A DNA stretch of 64,000 nt from Mixophyes australis (lineage: Eukaryota > Chordata > Amphibia > Anura > Limnodynastidae). The stretch lies in NCBI GenBank assembly GCA_036250195.1, contig JAVHZZ010000016.1:2728001-2792000 (forward strand), given 5' to 3'. Both the position numbers and the translations under genes were made by a program. This document shows positions 42,230-57,600 of this stretch, piece by piece (the stretch's first letter is position 1; each line of letters opens with the position of its first letter). The notes under the pieces are model-generated. The model was not told the DNA's origin, did no database searches, and saw only the letters and a program-made list of their open reading frames with translations.

Positions 42230-45200
42230 TCATGAATTGAATCATGAATTGAATCATAAATCATGAATCATGAAATGAATCATGAATCATAAATCGAATC
42301 ATGAATCATGAATCGAATCATGAATCATGAGTCATGAATTGAATCATGAATTGAATCATAAATCATGAATCATAAATTGAATCATGAATCATGAAATGAA
42401 TCATGAATCATGAATCGAATCATGAATCATGAAATGAATCATGAATCATGAATCATGAATTGAATCATAAATCATGAATCGAATCATGAATTAAATAATG
42501 AATCATGAATCATGAATTGAATCATAAATCATGAATCGAATCATGAATCATGAATCATGAATTGAATCATAAATTGAATCATAAATCATAAATCATGAAT
42601 TGAATCATAAATCATGAATCATGAATCGAATCATGAATCATGAATCATGAATCATGAATCATGAATCATGAATCATGAATCGAATCATGAATCATGAATT
42701 GAATCATGAATCATGAATTGAATCATGAATCATGAATCATGAATCATGAATTGAATCATGAATTATGAATCACGAATCATGAATCGAATCATGAATCTTG
42801 AATCAAATCAAGAATCATGAATCGAATCATGAATCATGGATTGAATCATGAATCATGAATTGAATCATGAATTATGAATCGAAACAAGAATCATGAAATG
42901 AATCATGAATCATGAAACGAATCATAAATCATTAATCATGAATCGAATCATGAATCATGAATTGAATCATGAATCATGAATTGAATCATAAATCATGAAT
43001 TGAATCATGAATCATGAATTGAATCATGAATTATGAAGCGAAACACAAATCATGAAATGAATCATGAATCATGAAACGAATCATTAATCATTAATCATGA
43101 ATTGAATCATGAATCATGAATTGAATCATGAATCATGAATTGAATCATGAATTATGAATCATGAATCATGAATCGAATCATGAATCATGAATCGAATCAT
43201 GAATCATGAATCGAAACATGAATCATGAATTGAATCATGAATCATGAATTGAATCATGAATCATGAATCGAATCATGAATCATGAATTGAATAATAAATC
43301 ATGAATCATGAATCGAATCATGAATCATGAATCATGAATCATGAATCGAATCATGAATCATGAATTGAATCATGAATCATGAACTGAATCATGAATCATG
43401 AATCATGAATCATGAATTGAATCATGAATTATAAATCATGAATCATGAATTGAATCATGAATCATGAACTGAATCATGAATCATGAATCATGAATCATGA
43501 ATTGAATCATGAATTATAAATCATGAATCATGAATCGAATCATGAATCATGAATCGAAATATGAATCATGAATTGAATCATGAAATGAATCAAGAATCAT
43601 GAATCGAATCATGAATCATGAATCATAAATAATGAATCGAATTATGAATCATGAATTGAATCATGAATCATGAATTAAATCATGAATCATGAATCGAATC
43701 ATGAATCTCGAATCATGAATTGAATCATGAATCATAAATCGAATCATGAATCATGAATTGAATCATGAATTATGAATCATGAATCGAATCATGAATCATG
43801 AATCATGAATCGAAGCATGAATCATGAATTATGAATCGAATCATGAATCATGAATCATGAATTGAATCATGAATCATGAATCATAAATCATGAATTGAAT
43901 CATGAATCGAATCATGAATCATGAATCATGAATCGAATCATGAATCTCGAATCATGAATTGAATCATGAATCATGAATTGAATCATGAATTGAATCATAA
44001 ATCATGAATCATGAATTGAATCATGAATCATGAATTGAATCATGAATCATGAATCTAATCATGAATCATGAATCATGAATCATGAATCATGAATTGAATC
44101 ATAAATTGATTCATAAATCATAAATCATGAATTGAATCATGAATCATGACTTGAATCATGAATTGAATCATAAATCATGAATCATGAATCGAATCATGAA
44201 TCATGAATCATGAATCGAATCATGAATCATGAACTGAATCATGAATCATGAATCATGAATCATGAATTGAATCATGAATTATAAATCATGAATCATGAAT
44301 TGAATCATGAATCATGAATTGAATCATGAATCATGAATTGAATCATGAATCATGAATTATGAATCATGAATCATGAATCGAATCATGAATCATGAATCGA
44401 ATCATGAATCTTGAATCGAAAAATGAATCATGAATTGAATCATGAATCATGAATCATTTATCATGAATCATGAATTGAATCATGAATCATGAATCGAATC
44501 ATGAATCATGAATTGAATAATAAATCATGAATCATGAATCGAATCATGAATCATGAATTGAATCATGAATCATGAACTGAATCATGAATCATGAATCATG
44601 AATCATGAATTGAATCATGAATTATAAATCATGAATCATGAATCGAATCATGAATCATGAATCGAAATATGAATCATGAATTGAATCATGAATCATGAAT
44701 CATGAAATGAATCAAGAATCATGAATCGAATCATGAATCATGAATCATAAATAATGAATTGAATTATGAATCATGAATTGAATCATGAATCATGAATTAA
44801 ATCATGAATAATGAATCGAATCATGAATCTCGAATCATGAATTGAATCATGAATCATAAATCGAATCATGAATCATGAATTGAATCATGAATTATGAATC
44901 ATGAATCGAATCATGAATCATGAATCATGAATCGAAGCATGAATCATGAATTATGAATCGAATCATGAATCATGAATCATGAATTGAATCATGAATCATG
45001 AATCATAAATCATGAATTGAATCATGAATCGAATCATGAATCATGAATCATGAATCGAATTATGAATCTCGAATCATGAATTGAATCATGAATCATGAAT
45101 TGAATCATGAATTGAATCATAAATCATGAATCATGAATTGAATCATGAATCATAAATCGAATCATGAATCATGAATCGAATCATGAATCATGATTAATGA

Positions 45201-48200
45201 ATCATGAATTGAATCATGAATGGAATCATAAATCGAATCATGAATCGTGAATTGAATTATGAATTATGAATCATGAATCATGAATCGAATCATGAATCAT
45301 GAAATGAATCATGAATCATAAATCATGAATTGAATCATAAATCATAAATCGAATCATGAATTAAATAATGAATCATGAATCATGAATTGAATCATGAATC
45401 ATGAATCTAATCATGAATCATGAATCATGAATCATGAATCATGAATTGAATCATAAATTGATTCATAAATCATAAATCATGAATTGAATCATGAATCATG
45501 ACTTGAATCATGAATTGAATCATAAATCATGAATCATGAATCGAATCATGAATCATGAATCATGAATCATGAATCGAATCATGAATCATGAACTGAATCA
45601 TGAATCATGAATCATGAATCATGAATTGAATCATGAATTATAAATCATGAATCATGAATCGATTCATGAATCATGAATCGAAACATGAATCATGGATCAT
45701 GAATTGAATCATGAATTGAATCATAAATCAAATCATGAATCATGAATTGAATCATGAATTATGAATCATGAATCATGAATCGAATCATGAATCATGAAAT
45801 GAATCATGAATTATAAATCATGAATTGAATCAGAAATCATGAATCGAATCATGAATTAAATAATGAATCATGAATCATGAATTGAATCATGAATCATGAA
45901 TCGAATCATGAATCTCGAATCATGAATTGAATCATGAATCATAAATCGAATCATGAATCATGAATTGAATCATGAATTATGAATCATGAATCGAATCATG
46001 AATCATGAATCATGAATCGAAGCATGAATCATGAATTATGAATCGAATCATGAATCATGAATCATGAATTGAATCATGAATCATGAATCATAAATCATGA
46101 ATTGAATCATGAATCGAATCATGAATCATGAATCATGAATCGAATCATGAATCTCGATTTATGAATTGAATCATGAATCATGAATTGAATCATGAATTGA
46201 ATCATAAATCATGAATCATGAATTGAATCATGAATCATAAATCGAATCATGAATCATGAATCGAATCATGAATCATGATTAATGAATCATGAATTGAATC
46301 ATGAATGGAATCATAAATCGAATCATGAATCATGAATTGAATTATGAATTATGAATCATGAATCATAAATCGAATCATGAATCATGAAATGAATCATGAA
46401 TCATAAATCATGAATTGAATCATAAATCATAAATCGAATCATGAATTAAATAATGAATCATGAATCATGAATTGAATCATGAATCATGAATCTAATCATG
46501 AATCATGAATCATGAATCATGAATCATGAATTGAATCATAAATTGATTCATAAATCATAAATCATGAATTGAATCATGAATCATGACTTGAATCATGAAT
46601 TGAATCATAAATCATGAATCATGAATCGAATCATGAATCATGAATCATGAATCATGAATCATGAATCGAATCATGAATCATGAACTGAATCATGAATCAT
46701 GAATCATGAATCATGAATTGAATCATGAATCATGAATCGAAACATGAATCATGAATTGAATCATGAATCATGAAATGAATCAAGAATCATGAATCGAATC
46801 ATGAATCATGAATCATGAATAATGAATCAAATCATGAATCATGAATTGAATCATGAATCATGAATTGAATCATGAATTATGAATCGAAACACGAATCATG
46901 AAATGAATCATGAATCATGAAACGAATCATTAATCATTAATCATGAATTGAATCATGAATCATGAATTGAATCATGAATCATGAATTGAATCATGAATCA
47001 TGAATTGAATCATGAATCATGAATTGAATCATAAATCATGAATTGAATCATGAATCATGATTTGAATCATGATTTGAATCATGAATCATGAATCATGAAT
47101 CATGAATCATGAATTAAATCATGAATCTAATCATGTATCATGAATTTAATCATGAATCATGAATCGAATCATGAATCTCGAATCATGAATTGAATCATGA
47201 ATCATGAATTGAATCATGAATTGAATCATAAATCATGAATCATGCATTGAATCATGAATTATAAATCGAATTATGAATTATGAATCATGAATTGAATCAT
47301 GAATTGAATCATAAATCCTGAATCCTGAATTGAATCATGAATCATTAATCAAATCATGAATCATGAATAATGAATCATGAATCATGAATCGAATCATGAA
47401 ATAAATAATGAATCATGAATCATGAATTGAATCATGAATCATGAATCGAATCATGAATCATGAATCATGAATCATGAATTGAATCATAAATTGAATCATA
47501 AATCAAATCATGAATTGAATCATAAATCATGAATCATGAATCGAATCATGTTTCATGAATCATGAATCATAAATCAAATCATGAATCATGAATTGAATCA
47601 TGAATCATGAATTGAATCATGAATCATGAATTGAATCATGAATCATGAATTGAATCATGAATCATGAATCATGAATCATGAATTGAATCATGAATTATGA
47701 ATCATGAATCATGAATCGAATCATGAATCATGAATCGAATCATGAATCATGAATCGAAACATGAATCATGAATTGAATCATAAATCATGAATCATGAAAT
47801 GAATCATAAATCATGAATCATGAAATGAATCATGAATTTAATTATGAATCATGAATCATGAATTGAATCATGAATCATGATTCATTAATTGAATCATGAA
47901 TCATGAATCGAAACATGAATCATGAATTGAATCATAAATCATGAACCATGAAATGAATCATAAATCATGAATCATGAAATGAATCATGAATTTAATTATG
48001 AATCATGAATCATGAATTGAATCATGAATCATGAATCATGATTCATTAATTGAATCATGAATCATGAATCAAATCATGAATCAAATCATGAATCATAAAT
48101 TGAATCATGAATCATGAATCGAATCATGAATCATGAATCATGAATCATGAATTGAATCATGAATTGAATCATGAATCATGAATCATGAATCATGAATTGA

Positions 48201-49650
48201 ATCATGAATCATGAATTGAATCATAAATCATGAATTGAATCATGAATCATGATTTGAATCATGATTTGAATCATGAATCATGAATCATGAATCATGAATT
48301 AAATCATGAATCTAATCATGTATCATGAATTTAGTCATGAATCATGAATCGAATCATGAATCTCGAATCATGAATTGAATCATGAATCATGAATTGAATC
48401 ATGAATTGAATCATAAATCATGAATCATGCATTGAATCATGAATTATAAATCGAATTATGAATTATGAATCATGAATTGAATCATGAATTGAATCATAAA
48501 TCCTGAATCCTGAATTGAATCATGAATCATGAATCAAATCATGAATCATGAATAATGAATCATGAATCATGAATCGAATCATGAAATAAATAATGAATCA
48601 TGAATCATGAATTGAATCATGAATCATGAATCGAATCATGAATCATGAATCATGAATCATGAATCATGAATCATGAATTGAATCATAAATTGAATCATAA
48701 ATCATAAATCATGAATTGAATCATAAATCATGAATCATGAATCGAATCATGTTTCATGAATCATGAATCATAAATCAAATCATGAATCATGAATTGAATC
48801 ATGAATCATGAATTGAATCATGAATCATGAATTGAATCATGAATCATGAATCATGAATCATGAATTGAATCATGAATTATGAATCATGAATCATGAATCG
48901 AATCATGAATCATGAATCGAATCATGAATCATGAATCGAAACATGAATCATGAATTGAATCATAAATCATGAATCATGAAATGAATCATAAATCATGAAT
49001 CATGAAATGAATCATGAATTTAATTATGAATCATGAATCATGAATTGAATCATGAATCATGATTCATTAATTGAATCATGAATCATGAATCGAAACATGA
49101 ATCATGAATTGAATCATAAATCATGAATCATGAAATGAATCATAAATCATGAATCATGAAATGAATCATGAATTTAATTATGAATCATGAATCATGAATT
49201 GAATCATGAATCATAAATCATGATTCATTAATTGAATCATGAATCATGAATCAAATCATGAATCAAATCATGAATCATAAATTGAATCATGAATCATGAA
49301 TCGAATCATGAATCATGAATCATGAATCATGAATTGAATCATGAATTGAATCATGAATCATGAATCATAAATCATGAATTGAATCATGAATCATGAATCG
49401 AATCATGAATCTCGAATAATGAATTTAATCATGAATCATGAATTGAATCATGAATTGAATCATAAATCATGAATCATGAAATGAATCATGAATCATAAAT
49501 CGAATCATGAATCGAATCATGAATCATGAATCATGAATTGAATCATGAATTGAATCATAAATCATGAATCCTGAATTGAATCATGAATCATGAATCAAAT
49601 CATGAATCATGAATTGAATCATGAATTATGAATCGAAACAAGAATCATGA
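42230..49650 (+). repeat. Flavour A array block 4
   Basis: This block restarts flavour A from ATGAGTCATG onward and resembles 21,290-25,000 and 61,100-63,600. AGCGAAACAC at 43,038 matches 2,368, 22,034, 31,016 and 61,792. It includes an unusual ATCATTTATCATG near 44,456, a stub-free paralogue of the retroelement site at 45,544-45,571, and from 46,700 the first copy of a 3.36 kb unit. Confidence 0.68.
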
Positions 49651-50085
49651 ATTGAATCATGAATCATGAATTAAATCATGATTTGAATCATGAATCATGA
49701 AGCATGAATCATTAATCATGAATTAAATCATGAATCATGAATCATAAAATGAAACATGAATTGAATCATGAATCATGAAATGAATCATGAATTTAATCAT
49801 GAATCATGAATCATGAATCATGAAATGAATCATGAATTGAATCATGAATTGAATCATGAATCATGAAATGAATCATGAATTGAATCATGAATCATGAATC
49901 AAATCATGAATCATGAATTGAATAATGAATCATGAATCGAATCATGAATCATGAATCATGAATAGAATCATGAATTGAATCATAAATCATGAATCATGAA
50001 TCGAATCATGAATCATTAATCATGAATTGAATCATGAGTTGAATCATAAATCATGAATCATGAATTGAATCATGAATCATGAATC
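46735..50085 (+). repeat. 3,356-base higher-order repeat, copy 1
   Basis: ACACGAATC at 46,891 recurs at 50,245 (3,354 apart), ATGTTTC at 47,551 recurs at 50,907 (3,356), a second ATGTTTC at 48,752 recurs at 52,108 (3,356), TTTAGTC at 48,331 recurs at 51,687 (3,356) and AATAGAATC at 49,961 recurs at 53,324 (3,363). Inside each copy is a smaller duplication of 1,185-1,201 bases (ATGTATC at 47,136 and 48,321; ATGTTTC at 47,551 and 48,752). TTTAGTC is the only such variant I noticed, so it marks just this pair. Confidence 0.88.
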
Positions 50086-53000
50086 GAAACATGAATCATG
50101 AATTGAATCATGAATCATGAATCATGAAATGAATCAAGAATCATGAATCGAATCATGAATCATGAATCATGAATAATGAATCAAATCATGAATCATGAAT
50201 TGAATCATGAATCATGAATTGAATCATGAATTATGAATCGAAACACGAATCATGAAATGAATCATGAATCATGAAACGAATCATTAATCATTAATCATGA
50301 ATTGAATCATGAATCATGAATTGAATCATGAATCATGAATTGAATCATGAATCATGAATTGAATCATGAATCATGAATTGAATCATAAATCATGAATTGA
50401 ATCATGAATCATGATTTGAATCATGATTTGAATCATGAATCATGAATCATGAATCATGAATCATGAATTAAATCATGAATCTAATCATGTATCATGAATT
50501 TAATCATGAATCATGAATCGAATCATGAATCTCGAATCATGAATTGAATCATGAATCATGAATTGAATCATGAATTGAATCATAAATCATGAATCATGCA
50601 TTGAATCATGAATTATAAATCGAATTATGAATTATGAATCATGAATTGAATCATGAATTGAATCATAAATCCTGAATCCTGAATTGAATCATGAATCATT
50701 AATCAAATCATGAATCATGAATAATGAATCATGAATCATGAATCGAATCATGAAATAAATAATGAATCATGAATCATGAATTGAATCATGAATCATGAAT
50801 CGAATCATGAATCATGAATCATGAATCATGAATTGAATCATAAATTGAATCATAAATCATAAATCATGAATTGAATCATAAATCATGAATCATGAATCGA
50901 ATCATGTTTCATGAATCATGAATCATAAATCAAATCATGAATCATGAATTGAATCATGAATCATGAATTGAATCATGAATCATGAATTGAATCATGAATC
51001 ATGAATTGAATCATGAATCATGAATCATGAATCATGAATTGAATCATGAATTATGAATCATGAATCATGAATCGAATCATGAATCATGAATCGAATCATG
51101 AATCATGAATCGAAACATGAATCATGAATTGAATCATAAATCATGAATCATGAAATGAATCATAAATCATGAATCATGAAATGAATCATGAATTTAATTA
51201 TGAATCATGAATCATGAATTGAATCATGAATCATGATTCATTAATTGAATCATGAATCATGAATCGAAACATGAATCATGAATTGAATCATAAATCATGA
51301 ACCATGAAATGAATCATAAATCATGAATCATGAAATGAATCATGAATTTAATTATGAATCATGAATCATGAATTGAATCATGAATCATGAATCATGATTC
51401 ATTAATTGAATCATGAATCATGAATCAAATCATGAATCAAATCATGAATCATAAATTGAATCATGAATCATGAATCGAATCATGAATCATGAATCATGAA
51501 TCATGAATTGAATCATGAATTGAATCATGAATCATGAATCATGAATCATGAATTGAATCATGAATCATGAATTGAATCATAAATCATGAATTGAATCATG
51601 AATCATGATTTGAATCATGATTTGAATCATGAATCATGAATCATGAATCATGAATTAAATCATGAATCTAATCATGTATCATGAATTTAGTCATGAATCA
51701 TGAATCGAATCATGAATCTCGAATCATGAATTGAATCATGAATCATGAATTGAATCATGAATTGAATCATAAATCATGAATCATGCATTGAATCATGAAT
51801 TATAAATCGAATTATGAATTATGAATCATGAATTGAATCATGAATTGAATCATAAATCCTGAATCCTGAATTGAATCATGAATCATGAATCAAATCATGA
51901 ATCATGAATAATGAATCATGAATCATGAATCGAATCATGAAATAAATAATGAATCATGAATCATGAATTGAATCATGAATCATGAATCGAATCATGAATC
52001 ATGAATCATGAATCATGAATCATGAATCATGAATTGAATCATAAATTGAATCATAAATCATAAATCATGAATTGAATCATAAATCATGAATCATGAATCG
52101 AATCATGTTTCATGAATCATGAATCATAAATCAAATCATGAATCATGAATTGAATCATGAATCATGAATTGAATCATGAATCATGAATTGAATCATGAAT
52201 CATGAATCATGAATCATGAATTGAATCATGAATTATGAATCATGAATCATGAATCGAATCATGAATCATGAATCGAATCATGAATCATGAATCGAAACAT
52301 GAATCATGAATTGAATCATAAATCATGAATCATGAAAAGAATCATAAATCATGAATCATGAAATGAATCATGAATTTAATTATGAATCATGAATCATGAA
52401 TTGAATCATGAATCATGATTCATTAATTGAATCATGAATCATGAATCGAAACATGAATCATGAATTGAATCATAAATCATGAATCATGAAATGAATCATA
52501 AATCATGAATCATGAAATGAATCATGAATTTAATTATGAATCATGAATCATGAATTGAATCATGAATCATAAATCATGATTCATTAATTGAATCATGAAT
52601 CATGAATCAAATCATGAATCAAATCATGAATCATAAATTGAATCATGAATCATGAATCGAATCATGAATCATGAATCATGAATCATGAATTGAATCATGA
52701 ATTGAATCATGAATCATGAATCATAAATCATGAATTGAATCATGAATCATGAATCGAATCATGAATCTCGAATAATGAATTTAATCATGAATCATGAATT
52801 GAATCATGAATTGAATCATAAATCATGAATCATGAAATGAATCATGAATCATAAATCGAATCATGAATCATGAATCGAATCATGAATCATGAATCATGAA
52901 TTGAATCATGAATTGAATCATAAATCATGAATCCTGAATTGAATCATGAATCATGAATCAAATCATGAATCATGAATTGAATCATGAATTATGAATCGAA

Positions 53001-53430
53001 ACAAGAATCATGAATTGAATCATGAATCATGAATTAAATCATGATTTGAATCATGAATCATGAAGCATGAATCATTAATCATGAATTAAATCATGAATCA
53101 TGAATCATAAAATGAAACATGAATTGAATCATGAATCATGAAATGAATCATGAATTTAATCATGAATCATGAATCATGAATCATGAAATGAATCATGAAT
53201 TGAATCATGAATTGAATCATGAATCATGAAATGAATCATGAATTGAATCATGAATCATGAATCAAATCATGAATCATGAATTGAATAATGAATCATGAAT
53301 CGAATCATGAATCATGAATCATGAATAGAATCATGAATTGAATCATAAATCATGAATCATGAATCGAATCATGAATCATTAATCATGAATTGAATCATGA
53401 GTTGAATCATAAATCATGAATCATGAATTG
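50086..53430 (+). repeat. 3,356-base higher-order repeat, copy 2
   Basis: The direct second copy of the unit at 46,735. Spacing between matching markers stays at 3,354-3,363 across more than 6 kb of paired sequence, so only a handful of whole-unit changes separate the copies. One visible base difference is GAAAAGAATC at 52,335 where copy 1 has GAAATGAATC at 48,979. The shared GAACCATG at 47,944 and 51,300 shows that even odd point variants were copied. Confidence 0.86.
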
Positions 53431-53815
53431 AATCATGAGTTGAATCATAAATCATGAATCATGAATTGAATCATGAATCATGAATTGAATCATGAATCAT
53501 GAATTGCATCATGAATCATGAATTGAATCATGAATCATTAATCATGAATTAAATCATGAATCATGAATCATGAAATGAATCATGAATTGAATCATGAATC
53601 ATGAAATGAATCATGAATTGAATCATGAATTGAATCATGAATCATGAATCATGAATTGAATCATGAATCATGAAATGAATCATGAATTGAATAATGAATC
53701 ATGAATCATGAATTGAATCATGAATCATGAAATGAATCATGAATTGAATCATGAATGATGAATCATGAATTGAATTATGAATCATGAAATGAATCATGAA
53801 TTGAATAATGAATTA
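52990..53815 (+). repeat. 824-base tandem duplication, copy 1
   Basis: GAAACAAG near 53,000, GAAGCATG at 53,062 and AATAGAATC at 53,324 all recur exactly 824 bases later (53,825; 53,886; 54,148). The unit starts at the module GAATCGAAACAAG that marks A-to-B transitions elsewhere and ends after GAATGATG and GAATTATGAATC. Confidence 0.87.
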
Positions 53816-54640
53816 TGAATCGAAACAAGAATCATGAATTGAATCATGAATCATGAATTAAATCATGATTTGAATCATGAATCATGAAGCATGAATCATT
53901 AATCATGAATTAAATCATGAATCATGAATCATAAAATGAAACATGAATTGAATCATGAATCATGAAATGAATCATGAATTTAATCATGAATCATGAATCA
54001 TGAATCATGAAATGAATCATGAATTGAATCATGAATTGAATCATGAATCATGAAATGAATCATGAATTGAATCATGAATCATGAATCAAATCATGAATCA
54101 TGAATTGAATAATGAATCATGAATCGAATCATGAATCATGAATCATGAATAGAATCATGAATTGAATCATAAATCATGAATCATGAATCGAATCATGAAT
54201 CATTAATCATGAATTGAATCATGAGTTGAATCATAAATCATGAATCATGAATTGAATCATGAGTTGAATCATAAATCATGAATCATGAATTGAATCATGA
54301 ATCATGAATTGAATCATGAATCATGAATTGCATCATGAATCATGAATTGAATCATGAATCATTAATCATGAATTAAATCATGAATCATGAATCATGAAAT
54401 GAATCATGAATTGAATCATGAATCATGAAATGAATCATGAATTGAATCATGAATTGAATCATGAATCATGAATCATGAATTGAATCATGAATCATGAAAT
54501 GAATCATGAATTGAATAATGAATCATGAATCATGAATTGAATCATGAATCATGAAATGAATCATGAATTGAATCATGAATGATGAATCATGAATTGAATT
54601 ATGAATCATGAAATGAATCATGAATTGAATAATGAATCAT
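53816..54640 (+). repeat. 824-base tandem duplication, copy 2
   Basis: The second copy of the 824-base unit, apparently without length change. It ends at a second GAATTATGAATCATGAAATG, after which flavour B continues with sequence like that near 16,800. Confidence 0.86.
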
Positions 54641-54699
54641 GAATCATGAATTGAATCATGAATCATGAATCATGAAATGAATCATGAATTGAATCATGA

Positions 54700-57600
54700 A
54701 TCATGAATCATGAAATGAATCATGAATCAAATCATGAATCATGAATTGAATCATGAATTGAATCATGAATCATGAATCGAATCATGAATCATGAATCATG
54801 AATCATGAATTGAATCATGAATTGAATCATAAATCATGAATCATGAATTGAATCATGAATTGAATCATGAATCATGAATCATGAATTGAATCATGAATCA
54901 TGAATCAAATTATGAATCATGAATTGAATCATGAATCATGAATCGAATCATGAATCATGAATCCGGAATCAAATCATGAATCATGAATTGAATCATGAAT
55001 CATGAATCGAATCATGAATTATAAATCATGAATCATGAATTGAATCATGAGTTTAATCATAAATCATGAATCATGAATTGAATCATGAATTGAATCATAA
55101 ATCATGAATCATGAATTGAATCATGAATCATGAATTGAATCATGAATCATGAATCAAATCATGAATCATGAATTGAATCATGAATCGAATCATGAATCAG
55201 GAATCAGGAATCAAATCATGAATCATGAATTGAATCATGAATCATGAATCGAATCATGAATTATAAATCATGAATCATGAATTGAATCATGAGTTTAATC
55301 ATAAATCATGAATCATGAATTGAATCATGAATCATGAATCAAATCATGTATCATGAATTGAATCATGAATCATGAATCATGAATCAAATCATGAATCATG
55401 AATTGAATCATGAATCATGAATCGAATCATGAATTATGAATCATGAATCATGAATTGAATCATGAGTTTAATCATAAATCATGAATCATGAAATGAATCA
55501 TGAATCATGAATCGAATCATGAATCATGAATTAAATCATGAATCGTGAAATGAATCATCAATTGAATCATGAATCATGAAATGAATCATCAATTGAATCA
55601 TGAATCATGAATCATGAATTGAATCATGAATCATGAATCATGATTCATGAATTGAATCATGAATCATGAATCAAATCATGAATCATGAATTGAATCATGA
55701 ATCATGAATCGAATTACGAATCATGAATCATGAATTGAATCATGAATTGAATCATAAATCATGAATCATGAATTGAATCATGAGTTTAATCATAAATCAT
55801 GAATCATGAATTGAATCATGAATCATGAATCGAATCATGAATCATGAATTGTATCATGAAGCATGAATTGCATCATGAATCATGAATCATTAATCATGAA
55901 TTAAATCATGAATCATGAAATGAATCATCAATTGAATCATGAATCATGAATTGAATCATGAATCATGAAATGAATCATGAATTGAATCATAAATCATGAA
56001 TCATGAATTGAAACATGAATCATGAAATGAATCATGAATTGAATCATAAATCATGAATCATGAATTGAAACATGAATCATGAAATGAATCATGAATTGAA
56101 TCATGAATCATGAATCATGATTCATGAATTGAATCATGAATCATGAATCAAATCATGAATCATGAATTGAATAATGAATCATGAATTGAATAATGAATCA
56201 TGAATTGAATAATGAATCATGAATCGAATTACGAATCATGAATCATGAATTGAATCATGAATTGAATCATAAATCATGAATCATGAATTGAATCATGAAT
56301 TGAATCATAAATCATGAATCATGAATTGAATCATGAATCATGAATCGAATCATAAATCATGAATCATGAATTGAATTATGAGTTGAATCATAAATCATGA
56401 ATCATGAATTGAATCATGAATCATGAAATGAATCATGAATTGAATCATGAATCATGAATCATGATTCATGAATTGAATCATGAATCATGAATCAAATCAT
56501 GAATCATGAATTGAATCATGAATCATGAATCGAATCATGAATCATGAATCATGAATTGAATCATGAATTGAATCATAAATCATGAATCATGAATTGAATC
56601 ATGAATTGAATCATAAATCATGAATCATGAATTGAATCATGAATCATGAATCAAATTCTGAATCATGAATTGAATCATGAATCATGAATCGAATCATGAA
56701 TCATGAATCAGGAATCAAATCATGAATCATGAATTGAATCATGAATCATAAATCGAATCATGAATTATAAATCATGAATCATGAATTGAATCATGAGTTT
56801 AATCATAAATCATGAATCATTTATTGAATCATGAATTGAATCATAAATCATGAATCATGAATTGAATCATGAATCATGAATCAAATCATGAATCATGAAT
56901 TGAATCATGAATCGAATCATGAATCATGAATCAGGAATCAAATCATGAATCATGAATTGAATTATGAATCATGAATCGAATCATGAATTATAAATCATGA
57001 ATCATGAATTGAATCATGAGTTTAATCATAAATCATGAATCATGAATTGAATCATGAATCATGAATCAAATCATGTATCATGAATTGAATCATGAATCAT
57101 GAATCGAATCATGAATCAGGAATCAAATCATGATTCATGAATTGAATCATGAATCATGAATCGAATCATGAATTATGAATCATGAATCATGAATTGAATC
57201 ATGAGTTTAATCATAAATCATGAATCATGAATTGAATCATGAATCATGAATCGAATCATGAATCATGAATTAAATCATGAATCATGAAATGAATCATCAA
57301 TTGAATCATGAATCATGAAATGAATCATGAATTGAATCATGAATCATGAATCATGAATTGAATCATGAATCATGAATCATGATTCATGAATTGAATCATG
57401 AATCATGAATCAAATCATGAATCATGAATTGAATCATGAATCATGAATCGAATTACGAATCATGAATCATGAATTGAATCATGAATTGAATCATAAATCA
57501 TGAATCATGAATTGAATCATGAATTGAATCATAAATCATGAATCATGAATTGAATCATGAATCATGAATCGAATCATAAATCATGAATCATGAATTGAAT

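Larger units (their letters stand above)
36220..42230 (+). repeat. Flavour B array block 3
   Basis: AATTG, AAATG and GATTCATG composites dominate again, and AATCG is mostly confined to the GAATCGAATAATG and AATCTTGAATCG variants. The block holds several nested tandem copies (693, about 965 and about 3,800 bases). It returns to flavour A near 42,230-42,300, where ATGAGTCATG at 42,327 matches 61,116 in the last flavour A block. Confidence 0.68.
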
